Shown in pieces: positions 1 to 8,882 of a DNA stretch of 64,000 bases. The notes beneath the pieces were generated by a model. It did not search any database. It was not told the DNA's origin and was given only the letters and a program-made list of their open reading frames with translations. Position 1 is the first letter of the stretch, and every line of letters starts with the position of its first letter. The translations under genes were made by a program, and so were the position numbers. The DNA is from Nannocystis punicea (GTDB taxonomy: Bacteria > Myxococcota_A > Polyangia > Nannocystales > Nannocystaceae), in NCBI RefSeq assembly GCF_026965555.1, contig NZ_CP114040.1:1426001-1490000 (forward strand), in the 5' to 3' direction.

Positions 1-1
1 C

Positions 2-631
2 GCCGCCGCGGAGGCGCCGAGCCGCGCGAGTCGGCCGGCCCCGAACGTGAACCCGGCGGTCGTCCGAGTGGACCCGGGGGGCGGCGGGCGGCAGATCGGG
101 GTGCTGCTCGGATTCGTGGTGCCGAGCGAGCTGCGCCGCGACAGCGGGACTCTGGCGCTGGTGCGGCAGCTGCTCGAGGACGCCGCCGAGGACGTGCGCG
201 AGCGGCTCGGGGTCTCGTATGGCTTTTGGGTCACCCGCGAGGATCTGTGCGACGCCGAGATGATCTTGATCGGCGGCGACATCGACGCGGCGCACCTCGA
301 CCAGGGGATCGCCGAACTGCGCCAGGCGCTGGCGCGCCTGCGGACGCCCGAGGGTGTGGCCCGCGTGCTGGCGGCGGCGCAGCGGCCGGTCGCGGCGCGC
401 CTGCTCGCCCAGGCGTCCGACAGCAGCGCGATCGCCGATCGACTGACCTTCCTCGCCGGCCACGGCCTGCCGCCCGACTTTTATCGCAACGAGGCGCGCG
501 AGGTGGTCGAGGCCACGGCCGACGCGATCGCCGGGCTGCTCGCCCGCGTGCTCGCGCCCGAACGACTGTTCAAGGTCTGCGTCGGCCCGCAGGAGCGCAC
601 CGCGGCCTGCGAAACGCTGAGCTCGCCGTAG
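2..631 (+). CDS. M16-type (insulinase-like) peptidase, C-terminal fragment
   Basis: The reading frame is open from the first bases of the window, so the gene begins upstream and only about 209 residues are visible. The segment with 'ERLGVSYGF' at its heart, followed by a helical stretch rich in Ala, Leu and Arg, resembles the C-terminal non-catalytic half of M16 zinc peptidases, where an 'R..LGLAYG' motif is typical. The HxxEH zinc motif is not present here and would lie upstream if the assignment is right. Many M16 proteins of this kind come as pairs or as fused halves, so it could also be the inactive partner subunit. No signal peptide can be judged. The gene ends at TAG (629-631), about 60 bp before the next gene on the same strand. 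Confidence 0.5.
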   Translation, partial: AAAEAPSRASRPAPNVNPAVVRVDPGGGGRQIGVLLGFVVPSELRRDSGTLALVRQLLEDAAEDVRERLGVSYGFWVTREDLCDAEMILIGGDIDAAHLDQGIAELRQALARLRTPEGVARVLAAAQRPVAARLLAQASDSSAIADRLTFLAGHGLPPDFYRNEAREVVEATADAIAGLLARVLAPERLFKVCVGPQERTAACETLSSP

Positions 632-692
632 CCGCGGAAGACCCTGCATTCGCGCGGTTGGCAGGCGGCGCGAACTCTGGCATACGCGAGTG

Positions 693-2129
693 ATGCGTGT
701 GATGTCGATCTGTCACGGAATGATGGGTCTCGCGGTCGTCCTCGCCGGGTGCGGTGATTCGGGCGAGCCGAACGCGAGCGCCACGACTGCGGCGAGCGGG
801 GGCCCGGCGAGCAGCGGCGCGAGCACCACCGACGAGCCGGTCACGACGGACCCCGCGGCGACGACGGACGCCACGGCGAGCACGACGTCGCCGACGAGCG
901 CGACGACGTCGAGCGCGCCGACCACGAGCGCGACGACGACCGCCCCGCCCGACCCGACCGGCTGCGTGCCGACCGACTGCGCCGCGGCGGGGGCGGTCTG
1001 CGGCGAGCTGGCCGACGGCTGCGGCGGGACGCTGAACTGTGGGACATGTCCCGGGGACCAGGTGTGCGGCAACGGCGTGGCGCCGAACCAGTGCGGGGCC
1101 GCGGCGTGCAAGCCGGCGGAGGCGGTGACGACCGAGGGCGGCGGGCGCTGCGGCGACCTCTCGCAGGCGTGGACCGCGAGGGGCATCAACGCTGGCTATT
1201 ACCCGTTCCGCGCGGTCGCGCCGGTGCTGCAGTACTCCGGTGATTTCTCCGGCGACCCGAATCAGGTGTTCGCGCCGGGGCCGACGAGCAAGGGCGTGGT
1301 GCTGCAGACGATCCCGGCCGGCTCGTACATCGGCCTGTCGACGACGGGGCCGTGGTACATGCCGGCGGGCGACTGCCAGAGCGGGGACACCTGCGGCAAC
1401 CCGGGCATCGCCGCCTGCACCGACAGCGCGCCGCCGCTGCGGGCCGGGATCGGCGGGTTCTATTGGGGGTACGCGTATTCGGGGGCGAGCCACATGCAGG
1501 GGTGGATCTACTACGACCCGGCGGTGATGGTGTTCGCGGGGTTCGACCCGGCGCACCCGTGCGCGCGCGGGCCGGCGGGGCTCGACTACGAGGCCAGCGC
1601 GGCGTGCGGCCAGCCGATGGCGTGCGCCGGCGGCAACATCACCTGCGGGGCGGCCAACCCGTGCAGCGAGGGGGCCGACGACTGCGGCCGGCTCGAGTGC
1701 GGGGCCATGAGCGGCGGCGCCCTGACGCCGACGGCCCACCGCAAGATCGTCAGCTACCCGGCGGGGACGCACCCGTGCGGCAAGGACGTGCCGCACCCGT
1801 CGATCGCCTGCTTCGCCAACGGCAACGACCCCGACTTCTTCCTGGTGTACCCGTTCGGCGCCTATCTGTACTGGGCCCAGAACAGCACGACCAAGCACTG
1901 GCTGCACTACGGCGACCGCGTGCAGTCCTATTATCATACCCGCGACGCGCAGGGCGTGCTGTGGGACTTCGTCGAGGTCATCGCCAGCGGCGCGCCGACG
2001 CTGACGCCGGCGAGCGACGGCGTGGGGGCCGGCGGCGGCTGCTCGGCCCAGGACCCGGGGGCGTGCGCGCCGTGCCAGAACGGCGGCACGTGCGGGTGGG
2101 TGCAGGCGGTGTTCCTGAAGGATGAATGA
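693..2129 (+). CDS. Cys-rich surface lipoprotein with Thr/Ser linker
   Basis: The product has about 478 residues. A short N-terminus is followed by the lipobox 'VLAGC', then a Thr/Ala/Ser-rich linker to about residue 85, then a Cys-rich globular region that ends with 'NGGTCGW'. The linker-plus-Cys-rich layout is that of an outer-surface lipoprotein. I recognise no enzyme motif. The central part ('IPAGSYIGLSTTGPWYM') could be a small beta barrel but I cannot name a family. Start choice is uncertain: GTG at 690, ATG at 693 and ATG at 702 are in frame and all keep the signal peptide. A perfect 12-bp palindrome (GGGACATGTCCC) lies in the coding sequence at 1041-1052, in a 'CGTCPG' motif. Confidence 0.8.
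   Translation: MRVMSICHGMMGLAVVLAGCGDSGEPNASATTAASGGPASSGASTTDEPVTTDPAATTDATASTTSPTSATTSSAPTTSATTTAPPDPTGCVPTDCAAAGAVCGELADGCGGTLNCGTCPGDQVCGNGVAPNQCGAAACKPAEAVTTEGGGRCGDLSQAWTARGINAGYYPFRAVAPVLQYSGDFSGDPNQVFAPGPTSKGVVLQTIPAGSYIGLSTTGPWYMPAGDCQSGDTCGNPGIAACTDSAPPLRAGIGGFYWGYAYSGASHMQGWIYYDPAVMVFAGFDPAHPCARGPAGLDYEASAACGQPMACAGGNITCGAANPCSEGADDCGRLECGAMSGGALTPTAHRKIVSYPAGTHPCGKDVPHPSIACFANGNDPDFFLVYPFGAYLYWAQNSTTKHWLHYGDRVQSYYHTRDAQGVLWDFVEVIASGAPTLTPASDGVGAGGGCSAQDPGACAPCQNGGTCGWVQAVFLKDE
1041..1052. repeat. GGGACATGTCCC palindrome inside a CDS
   Basis: This is a perfect 12-bp palindrome with the same GGACATGTCC core as the dispersed hairpins listed elsewhere in the window. It is translated as part of 'NCGTCPG', a motif common in Cys-rich proteins, so it may be coincidence rather than an inserted element. 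Confidence 0.35.
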
Positions 2130-2166
2130 GCTGGGCCGGCGGCGGCAAAGCTGCTATCCACCGGGC

Positions 2167-2997
2167 ATGAAGAGCTTCACCGACAAGGTCGCGGCGATCA
2201 CCGGCGCCGGCTCCGGCATGGGCCGCACCCTGGCGCAGTCGCTGGCGCGGCGCGGCTGCCACCTCGCGCTGAGCGACGTGAACGAGCAGGGGCTGGCCGA
2301 GACCGCGGCGCTGCTGCAGGGCAGCGCCGTCGAGGTGACGACGCAGCGCGTCGACGTGGCCGACCGCGAGGCCATCTACGCGTGGGCCGACCAGGTGGTG
2401 CGCGACCACGGCAAGGTCAACCTGATCTTCAACAACGCCGGAGTCGGCCTCGGCGCGACGGTCGAGGGCATGCGCCTGGAAGACTTCGAGTGGCTGATGA
2501 ACATCAACTTCTGGGGCGTGGTCCACGGCACGCGCGCCTTCTTGCCCCACCTCAAGGCGGCGGGCGAGGGCCACGTCGTCAACACGTCGTCGGTGTTCGG
2601 CCTCATCGGCGTGCCGTCGCAGTCGGCCTACAACGCGGCCAAGTTCGCGGTCCGCGGCTTCACCGAGTCGCTGCGCCAGGAGCTCGACATCCTCCGCTGC
2701 GGCGTCTCGGCCACCAGCGTCCACCCCGGCGGGATCAAGACCAACATCGCCCGCGCCGGCCGCGTCGACCCCAGCATCGCCACGCTCGGCGCCGACCCGA
2801 AGAGCGCGAACCTGAAGTTCGAGAAGAATTTCATCACCAGCGCCGAGTCGGCGGCCGAGACGATCCTGCGCGGGGTCGCGAAGGACAAGCGGCGCGTGCT
2901 CGTCGGCCCCGACGCGTACATGATCGACCTGATGGTCCGGCTCCTGCCGGCGCTGTACCAGCGCCTCACCGTCGCGGTCACGCGCAAGCACATCTGA
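2167..2997 (+). CDS. Short-chain dehydrogenase/reductase (SDR)
   Basis: The product is 276 residues, the usual length for a classical SDR. It carries the nucleotide-binding motif TGAGSGMG (residues 12-19), NNAG (89-92), the structural Asn of 'MNINFWG', a catalytic Ser at 141-142, and Y155..K159 in 'SAYNAAK'. It should be an NAD(P)-dependent oxidoreductase of the Rossmann fold, cytoplasmic, with unknown substrate. The ATG at 2167 was chosen because the Rossmann beta-strand begins directly after it; an upstream in-frame ATG at 2122 would add 15 unrelated residues overlapping the previous gene. The gene runs towards a minus-strand gene, with a strong hairpin at 3028-3060 between them. Confidence 0.93.
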   Translation: MKSFTDKVAAITGAGSGMGRTLAQSLARRGCHLALSDVNEQGLAETAALLQGSAVEVTTQRVDVADREAIYAWADQVVRDHGKVNLIFNNAGVGLGATVEGMRLEDFEWLMNINFWGVVHGTRAFLPHLKAAGEGHVVNTSSVFGLIGVPSQSAYNAAKFAVRGFTESLRQELDILRCGVSATSVHPGGIKTNIARAGRVDPSIATLGADPKSANLKFEKNFITSAESAAETILRGVAKDKRRVLVGPDAYMIDLMVRLLPALYQRLTVAVTRKHI

Positions 2998-3027
2998 GCG
3001 CGAGCTTCGCCCTGACTGAGCGTCGTC

Positions 3028-3060
3028 GACGTGGTCGTGCTCGAACCGAACGACCACGTC
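3028..3060. terminator. Bidirectional terminator hairpin between convergent genes
   Basis: GACGTGGTCGT at 3028-3038 pairs perfectly with ACGACCACGTC at 3050-3060. Part of the 11-base loop (TCG..CGA) can pair further. The hairpin lies 30 bp after the SDR stop and 5 bp before the stop of the opposing gene. There is no clear U tract on either strand, as expected for such GC-rich DNA. It is unrelated in sequence to the GGACATGTCC hairpins. Confidence 0.55.
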
Positions 3061-3065
3061 GGTGT

Positions 3066-3641
3066 TCACGGGCGCATTGCGAGCGTCCGTCGCGAGGCCC
3101 ACGTCCACGGCAGGTCCCCGGCCTCCCAGCGGAAGCGTCCCCAGCCCGCGAAGTACGAATTCTCCTCGCGCCAGGTCGCGTACTCCGGCGCGCGACCGAA
3201 AGTGACGCCGTCGAACGACCAGGCGTGCGCGAACAGCTCGGCGCCGTCGGTGCAGCGCAGGAACACCGCGGCGATCCTGGCCTCGCGCAGGGCGTCGTCG
3301 TCCCTGGCGACCAGCTCGAGCGCGGAGATCGGGGCGGGCTCGCGCGCGGGGTCGAGGGTGAAGCCCGCGCCGCTGAGGATGCACATGTCTTCGGCGCCGT
3401 CGTGATCGACCCAGACGGGCAGCTCCGGGCGCGCGGCCGGGGTCGCGGCCAGGAAGCCCTGAGAGGCCTCGAACCAGACGACCCCGTCGCCGAGTTCGAG
3501 CCAGAACCCCGCGAGGAGGAACGGCCGGTAGAAGGGCAGCGGGAGATCGTCGGAATGGCGGAGGCCGAGCACGAGCACGTCGCTCAGGCCCCCTCGCGCG
3601 AGCGCGGCGAGCGTACCGTCGAGGGGCGCGTCGTCGGGCAT
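3066..3641 (-). CDS. Hypothetical protein, 191 aa
   Basis: The product has 191 residues, no signal peptide and no membrane segment. It is rich in Trp, Phe and acidic residues in its C-terminal half ('NSYFAGWGRFRW'). I do not recognise a family. Composition and codon use look like a real coding sequence: third positions are almost all G or C and the protein is not low-complexity, unlike the antisense frames around it. It is convergent with the SDR gene and divergent from the next gene, so it is probably transcribed alone from a promoter in the 287-bp gap 3642-3928, where nothing specific is recognised. Confidence 0.65.
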   Translation of the reverse strand: MPDDAPLDGTLAALARGGLSDVLVLGLRHSDDLPLPFYRPFLLAGFWLELGDGVVWFEASQGFLAATPAARPELPVWVDHDGAEDMCILSGAGFTLDPAREPAPISALELVARDDDALREARIAAVFLRCTDGAELFAHAWSFDGVTFGRAPEYATWREENSYFAGWGRFRWEAGDLPWTWASRRTLAMRP

Positions 3642-3928
3642 CGGGGCGCTTGTAGCACGCCCCCCACGCCGATCTGCCAGCGGCCCCGCCTCGAGGGCGT
3701 GAAGGATGGCGCTCGCTTCCGGGGCCCGACCGACGAGGCGCTCGGGTACGAGGACCGGGTGTCGCAGGGCGAGTCCTCGGCGCGGATGGCGGGCGAGGCG
3801 TGGGGCGCCGCCGGCTTCCGCGCCTCTCGTGGCTGAGCCCCTCCTCGGCCGCGGAGCGGCAAGGCCGAGGCAGCCGGCACGCGGCTCTCCTTGAGAGTGC
3901 CGGCGTCGTCGCCAATACTGACGGTGGT

Positions 3929-4498
3929 ATGAGTGACGCGCGTCGTAGAGCCGAGACCATCGCCGCCAGGATCCGCGCCGGCATAGAATTCTCCGTCCGC
4001 GAGCGGGAAGTGCGGATCCGTAACGCCGATGGCTCGTCGTCGTGGACGATCTTGAGCGCCGAGGAGCTCGTCGAGCTGGAGAAGATCCTCGCCGAGGGGG
4101 CGCGCAAGGTCGTGGTCGAGAGCGTCGCCGCGCTGACCTCCAGCCCGCGCGGCTGGCAGGGCACGGACACCAGCGGCGTCCGCCTGCTGGTCGTCGACGT
4201 CGAGGACGCGGAGCTGGTCGGGACGGTGCAGGGCGCGATGGATCGCGTCCGCGCGCACCTGGAGACGGCGAAGCACATGCTCGCGGCGTGGGTCTTCAAA
4301 AAAGTGTCGCTGTGGGCGGCGGGCGCGACGCGCTCCGAGGCGCAGGTCCGCGATTCGCTCCGGCTCGACGCGGTCACGGTCTACGCCGCCGGCGAGGCGA
4401 CCTTGCTGTTCTCCGCCGACGAGCTGACGGCAGGGCACCCGGTGGCGATCGACCTCGATCCGAAGGGCATGCCGGAGTGGCCGCGCCTCGAGGGCTGA
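3929..4498 (+). CDS. Hypothetical cytoplasmic protein, 189 aa
   Basis: The product has 189 residues with a basic, helical N-terminus, a segment 'VRIRNADGSSSW', and a middle part that looks alpha/beta ('VRLLVVDVEDAELVGTV'). There is no signal peptide or membrane segment. I do not recognise the family. The ATG at 3929 was preferred to an upstream in-frame ATG at 3800 because the extra 43 residues are Arg/Ser-rich and look like untranslated leader. The gene is convergent with the next gene, and a GGACATG hairpin lies directly downstream. Confidence 0.7.
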   Translation: MSDARRRAETIAARIRAGIEFSVREREVRIRNADGSSSWTILSAEELVELEKILAEGARKVVVESVAALTSSPRGWQGTDTSGVRLLVVDVEDAELVGTVQGAMDRVRAHLETAKHMLAAWVFKKVSLWAAGATRSEAQVRDSLRLDAVTVYAAGEATLLFSADELTAGHPVAIDLDPKGMPEWPRLEG

Positions 4499-4528
4499 GA
4501 GATCGCGCAATCGACCGAGTGTTTGAAA

Positions 4529-4563
4529 GGACATGACTGATAGGGCATGTCCGTTCGGTCATG
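4529..4563. terminator. GGACATG..CATGTCC hairpin between convergent genes
   Basis: GGACATG (4529-4535) pairs with CATGTCC (4546-4552). An alternative pairing CATGAC (4532-4537) / GTCATG (4558-4563) overlaps it. It lies 30 bp after the stop of the plus-strand gene and 9 bp before the stop of the minus-strand gene. The position suggests a shared 3'-end structure. It is a member of the dispersed TGTCC..GGACA family. Confidence 0.5.
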
Positions 4564-4571
4564 AGAAAGCG

Positions 4572-6554
4572 TCACTGCGGGATGATGATCACGTCGTTGA
4601 TGAGCTGGACGTTCATGCCGGCGGGGTAGCCGTAGGACACGTTCTGCGTGAAGATGGAGGTCTTCGGGCTGCCCCAGCCCCAGATCCACATGCCGAAGCG
4701 GCCCTCGCTGGTGATCTCGTGACGGCCGGTCGAGCAGCCGGCGACCGGCTGGAAGTCGCCGGTGCTGAGGTCGACGCGGGTCCACTCGTAGTCGCCGACC
4801 GGCTGCCAGCCGCCGACCACGCCGCTGCAGTCGAGCGTGACGTCTTCGAACACGTCGGCCTCGGTCTTCTTGCGCACGAGCACGAGGTTGGTCTCGGGGT
4901 AGGTCGGGTCGGTGAAGAACACGTAGCGCGGCAGGTACTGGTCGACCGGGACGCTGATGACGTAGTCGGAGTCGCCGTGGCCGTTGAGGTTGGGCTGCCA
5001 GCCCGAGCCGCTCATGTACGTGAACAGGAAGAAGGGGTGCTCCTCGTCCTGGCTCTTGACCACGAACGGGGTGCTGCTGATGAACTCGGCCTTCTGGCCG
5101 CGGGCCAGAGTGGCCGGGCCGCCGACGTCAGTGCTCCACGTCAGCTCGGTGCCATCGACCGCGCCGACGACCCGCCAGATCGCCGGCTCGTTGACACGCG
5201 GGCGGTACATGACGCCGACGTACTCGCTGCCGAGCGCGCGGATCGGCGGGATCATCTGCTCGGCGTGGTCGGAGTACGAGGTGCCGACAGGGGCCTGCAT
5301 GCCGGTGTGACCGCCCATCAGGCCGATCGGCTTGTCGGACTGGATCACGCTGCCGGTGAGCTCGGCGCCCTGGGTCAGCTGGGCGTGCTGGCCGGCGTTG
5401 AGCATGAATTCGACGGGGACGCCGGCCTGGCCGGCAGGGATCCCGCCGCCGCCGTTCAGCGCGACGACCGGCTCGATGGTGACCTTGGTGCCGTCGTGAT
5501 GGGCGACGATGTTGGCCGAGGGCTGACCGACCGAGGCCGGCAGCGAATTGATGATGACGTAGTTGGTGTCCCACGCGCTGGTCGGCAGCAGCAGCGAGGC
5601 GCCGGTGACGGCCGCGCTGCCGCCGCCGTAGGGGTTGATCTGGTAGGCGACCACCGGGACGTCGGAGCTGATCCGGAAGCTGTCCCCGAGGCCAGTCCCG
5701 GCGACCGCGGCACCCTGCGGCACGGCGCTGTCGACCGGACACGGGGCGGAGCCCGGCATCGGGTTGCCCTTCGGCCCGGCGAGGAAGAGGATCGCTACCT
5801 CGCCCGGGGGCAGGCCGGCGTTCGGGTCGTAGGGGCCGTAGGTGAGGGCGGGGCCCATGCCGCTGGGGATCCGTGCGAACTGGGCGATGTCGAGGTTCTG
5901 GCCCTGGCGCGTGACCGAGAGCTTGGCCGGGGTGTTCCAGGTGTTGGCGACGAAGGCGGCGAAGCAGCGCGACTGCGGACCGTCGTGGTGCTGCATGAAG
6001 GTGGCGTAGTACTCGCAACCGACCGACTGCTTGCTGTTCTCGGCCGCCTGACAGGCGTTGATGCAGGCGACCATTTCAGCGTCGCAGCCGTCGGTGCCCT
6101 CGCAGGTGTCGACGGGCTGGCCGGTGCAGGTCTCGATGCCGTGGAGGTCGGCGGTGCACTTGATGCACGTGCCGCCGGTGTCGGTGGTGGTGCCGAGGCT
6201 CGGATCGACGGTGGTCGCGTCGCTGTCGGTGCCGGTGGTGTTCACCGGGCCGGTGGTGTCGCCGGTGGTGGTGGTGGACGTGGTGCCGGTGGTCGACGTC
6301 GGGTCGTCGACGGTGGTGCCGGTGGTGCCGGTGATCGAGTCGCCGCTGGTGCTGGTGCTGGTGCTGGTGGTGGGGCCGGGGCCGGTCTCGGTGCCAGGGT
6401 TGGCGGTGTCGGTGGTCGGCGCGGTCGAGACCGAGGTAGGCGCGCTGTTGCCTTCGCTGGCGACCGGGCCGCCATCATCACTGCAAGCGGTGAGGATCGC
6501 CGACAAGAACAGGGGCGCGCGGGACACGAACGGGCGAAGCGAAGCCATCGTCAT
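4572..6554 (-). CDS. IgGFc-binding-domain lipoprotein
   Basis: The product has about 660 residues. A short signal sequence ends at a lipobox-like 'LTAC', followed by a Thr/Ser/Gly-rich linker of about 100 residues, a Cys-rich stretch ('CIKCTADLHGIETC'), and a long beta-rich domain. The repeated themes 'VPVVAYQINPYGGGS', 'ASLLLPTSAWDTNYVII' and 'KPIGLMGGHTGM' are typical of the IgGFc-binding protein N-terminal domain found in many bacterial surface proteins. In bacteria the ligand is generally unknown; adhesion is an inference. ATG 6554 or ATG 6548 could be the start. The antisense strand of the linker gives a long Val/Asp-rich open frame that is not a gene. Confidence 0.85.
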   Translation of the reverse strand: MTMASLRPFVSRAPLFLSAILTACSDDGGPVASEGNSAPTSVSTAPTTDTANPGTETGPGPTTSTSTSTSGDSITGTTGTTVDDPTSTTGTTSTTTTGDTTGPVNTTGTDSDATTVDPSLGTTTDTGGTCIKCTADLHGIETCTGQPVDTCEGTDGCDAEMVACINACQAAENSKQSVGCEYYATFMQHHDGPQSRCFAAFVANTWNTPAKLSVTRQGQNLDIAQFARIPSGMGPALTYGPYDPNAGLPPGEVAILFLAGPKGNPMPGSAPCPVDSAVPQGAAVAGTGLGDSFRISSDVPVVAYQINPYGGGSAAVTGASLLLPTSAWDTNYVIINSLPASVGQPSANIVAHHDGTKVTIEPVVALNGGGGIPAGQAGVPVEFMLNAGQHAQLTQGAELTGSVIQSDKPIGLMGGHTGMQAPVGTSYSDHAEQMIPPIRALGSEYVGVMYRPRVNEPAIWRVVGAVDGTELTWSTDVGGPATLARGQKAEFISSTPFVVKSQDEEHPFFLFTYMSGSGWQPNLNGHGDSDYVISVPVDQYLPRYVFFTDPTYPETNLVLVRKKTEADVFEDVTLDCSGVVGGWQPVGDYEWTRVDLSTGDFQPVAGCSTGRHEITSEGRFGMWIWGWGSPKTSIFTQNVSYGYPAGMNVQLINDVIIIPQ

Positions 6555-6729
6555 GCCGCCATCCTACCAGCGGCCGCCGGCTCGCTCGCGCGGCGCAGGC
6601 CGCGTCGCGCGGCGGCGAGGCGGGCGACTCAACACACGAGGCGCGAGCGTGGGCGCGTTTTCGGTGCGGTCGCCTGTCCGGAGCTCGATGGCGGGGTCGC
6701 ACGCGCGCGAACCCAGCCGCGAGGACATG

Positions 6730-6745
6730 CACCTGAGGACAGGTG
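6730..6745. repeat. CACCTG-AGGA-CAGGTG hairpin after ggt
   Basis: This is a perfect 6-bp stem with a 4-base loop, 24 bp beyond the stop codon of the gamma-glutamyltransferase gene. It is preceded by another GGACATG half-site at 6723-6729. It belongs to the dispersed GGACA family and could serve as a 3'-end structure for the minus-strand gene. Confidence 0.45.
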
Positions 6746-6769
6746 ATTTCCCTTCGCGGTCCGCGCGGC

Positions 6770-8491
6770 TCACTCGGCGCGGGTGATGCCAACGGCGACG
6801 CCGTCGCGGCGTGGGTCGGCGACGCCGACGTAGGTGTCGCCCTCGATGGCGATGAGGCCGACGTCGCCGACCTCGGCCGGCTCGTCGAGGAAGCGGTGGC
6901 CGAGCTCCTCGAGCTCGTCGCGGATGGTGAGCGAGAGGTCGCTCTCCCAGCGGGCCTTCTCGCTGCAGACGGCGCTGTAGACGCGGGGCATGGCGATCGC
7001 GTGCTCGCGGTCGAGGCCGTACTCGAGCAGGTTGAGCAGGACCTGGGCGACCGCGCCGATGATCCGCGGGCCGCCGGGGGAGCCGATGACGTAGACCGGC
7101 TCGCCGCCCTGGAACACCAGAGTCGGGGCCATGCTGCTGAGCGGCCGCTTGTCCGGCGCGACGGAGTTGGGCCGCCCGGGGAAGGGGCTGAAGTCGGTCA
7201 GCTCGTTGTTGAGGAAGAAGCCGTAGCCCGGCAACAGGCGGCCGGTGCCGTAGTGCTGCTCGATGCTGACGGTGAAGGCGACGAGGTTGCCCCAGCGGTC
7301 GGCGACGTTGGCGTGGGTGGTCTGCGGGTGGCCGTTCGAGAGCTCGGCCGTCGCCGCCGGCGCAGGCGCCCCGGAGAGCTCGCCGGACGGCAGCGGGCAG
7401 GTGTTCTCCTTGAGGTCGATCAGCGCGGCGCGCTTCTGGATGTACTTGGGGTCGAGCCAGTCGTCCAGCGGGATGTCGACGAACTCGGGGTCGCCGAGGT
7501 AGGCGTTGCGGTCGGCGAAGGCGAGGTGCATCGCCTTCATCACGAGGTGATAGCGGAGGCTGGAGTCGAAGGGGTATTGCCCGGGATCGAGGACCTCGAG
7601 CAGGTCGAGGATCTGCAATACGGTGAGGCCGCCGGAGCTCGGCGGGGCGGTGGTGACGATCTCGTAATCGCCGTACTCGCCGCGCACGGGCTCGTCGAGG
7701 GTGACCTGATAATTGTCGAGGTCGGACATCTTCATGCCGCCGCCGGCAGCCTGGACCTCGGCGACGAAGGCCTGGCCGATCGGGCCGTGATAGAAGGCGT
7801 CGATGCCATCCTCGGCGATGAGGCGCAGGGTGTCGGCGAGCTCGGGCTGGACCAGCAGGTCGCCGATCGACAGCGGCTGGTCGCCGGGCAAAAACAGGGC
7901 GCTGGCGGCCGGGTTGGCCGCGAGCACCTCCTCGTGCTCGCGCACGCTGGCCGCCAGCAGCTGGCTGACGATCACGCCGTGCTCGGCCAGCTCGATGGCG
8001 GGGGCGATCAGCTCGGCGAGCGGCCGCGTGCCGAACTTGGCCCGCGCGGCCTCGGCCCCGGCCAGCGCGCCCGGGACGCCGACGGCGACGCCGAGGGTGC
8101 GCCGCTTGGCGAAGGCGATCGGCTCGCCGTTCTTCTTGAGGAACATCTTCGGCTTGGCGCTGGCCGGGGCGCGCTCGCGGCTGTCGATGACGGTGACCTC
8201 GTCGGCGTCGACGTCGTAGACGATCATGAAGCCGCCGCCGCCGATGCCGGAGAAGCCCGGCTCGGCGACGCCGAGCGCGAACTGGACGGCGACCGCGGCG
8301 TCCACCGCGTTGCCGCCGGCGGCCAGGACCTCGGCGCCGACCCGCGCGGCCTCGCTGCTCGACGAGACGACCATGCCGTCCTTGCCGCCGACGATCGGCC
8401 CGATGGCGGTCGCCATCTCCGCGGCCGCGGCGGGGGTCGCGGGCAGGGCGAGGGCGGCGAAGGTCAAGGTGTGGACAATGATTGCGCGCAT
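6770..8491 (-). CDS. ggt: Gamma-glutamyltransferase
   Basis: The product is a 573-residue Ntn-hydrolase precursor, as usual for the family. A signal peptide ('MRAIIVHTLTFAALALPATP', cleaved near Ala-Ala-Ala-Ala) sends it to the periplasm. The large-subunit motifs 'GGNAVDAAVA' and 'GIGGGGF' are present. The autoprocessing site is the Thr of 'QTTHANVAD' (Thr391 by this start), where the chain would be cut into large and small subunits. 'GSPGGPRI' of the small subunit is also intact. It would hydrolyse or transfer the gamma-glutamyl group of glutathione and related compounds. The internal ATG at 8491 was chosen because it begins the signal peptide; an upstream frame to 8611 adds 40 unconvincing residues. 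Confidence 0.95.
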   Translation of the reverse strand: MRAIIVHTLTFAALALPATPAAAAEMATAIGPIVGGKDGMVVSSSSEAARVGAEVLAAGGNAVDAAVAVQFALGVAEPGFSGIGGGGFMIVYDVDADEVTVIDSRERAPASAKPKMFLKKNGEPIAFAKRRTLGVAVGVPGALAGAEAARAKFGTRPLAELIAPAIELAEHGVIVSQLLAASVREHEEVLAANPAASALFLPGDQPLSIGDLLVQPELADTLRLIAEDGIDAFYHGPIGQAFVAEVQAAGGGMKMSDLDNYQVTLDEPVRGEYGDYEIVTTAPPSSGGLTVLQILDLLEVLDPGQYPFDSSLRYHLVMKAMHLAFADRNAYLGDPEFVDIPLDDWLDPKYIQKRAALIDLKENTCPLPSGELSGAPAPAATAELSNGHPQTTHANVADRWGNLVAFTVSIEQHYGTGRLLPGYGFFLNNELTDFSPFPGRPNSVAPDKRPLSSMAPTLVFQGGEPVYVIGSPGGPRIIGAVAQVLLNLLEYGLDREHAIAMPRVYSAVCSEKARWESDLSLTIRDELEELGHRFLDEPAEVGDVGLIAIEGDTYVGVADPRRDGVAVGITRAE

Positions 8492-8872
8492 GCGGGCTCC
8501 GTTCGCCGCGACGCCGGTCGTTCGCCCGGCGATTGTGAGGATCGCGGAGCGCAGGAGGATGGCACGCGGCAGATCGGCGGCAACCGGGCCCGGCAAATTC
8601 AGGTCTGCCACGAATGCATCGACGCCGACAGGGCGGTGAGGACGGGCCGCGGACGGGCCGCTCGCGGCGGGCGAACGGCGACAGGAGCGAGGGCGACGTC
8701 GGCGAGCGCCGCGACGATTCGCTCACGGGGCGCGGCCGGGGCGGCGCAGCAGCCGTCGTGCGGACGACTGCTACGAATGATTCGACGCCCGGCGGGCGAC
8801 TGCCACGAATGACTTCGAGGCCGACGCAGGCCCGCGAGGGCCGGGACGGCCGCAGCGGGCGGCGGGCGGCTG
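8492..8872. other. Intergenic region with CTGCYACGAATG repeats
   Basis: This 381-bp gap lies downstream of the beta-helix gene and upstream of ggt. No gene is supported in it. It holds three copies of CTGC(C/T)ACGAATG, at 8605, 8768 and 8800, and a fourth copy overlaps its edge at 8870. The ggt promoter must be near its left end, but no clear -35/-10 pair was recognised. Confidence 0.6.
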
Positions 8873-8882
8873 CTACGAATGA
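8605..8882. repeat. Cluster of four CTGCYACGAATG direct repeats
   Basis: Copies start at 8605 (CTGCCACGAATG), 8768 (CTGCTACGAATGA), 8800 (CTGCCACGAATGA) and 8870 (CTGCTACGAATGA), all in the same orientation. The second and third also share GAC before and a TTCGA-like run after. The fourth overlaps the last codons and stop of the beta-helix gene, giving its C-terminal His-Ser. A 16-bp match to the third copy (ATTCGTGGCAGTCGCC, inverted) occurs at 53240-53255, so the sequence is dispersed rather than only local. Confidence 0.6.

Noticed and set aside
4533..6746. Long plus-strand open frame rich in Val, Asp and Gly opposite the IgGFc-binding lipoprotein
   Set aside because: It is the antisense of a clear lipoprotein gene; composition comes from GC-rich codons, with no start context or domain.
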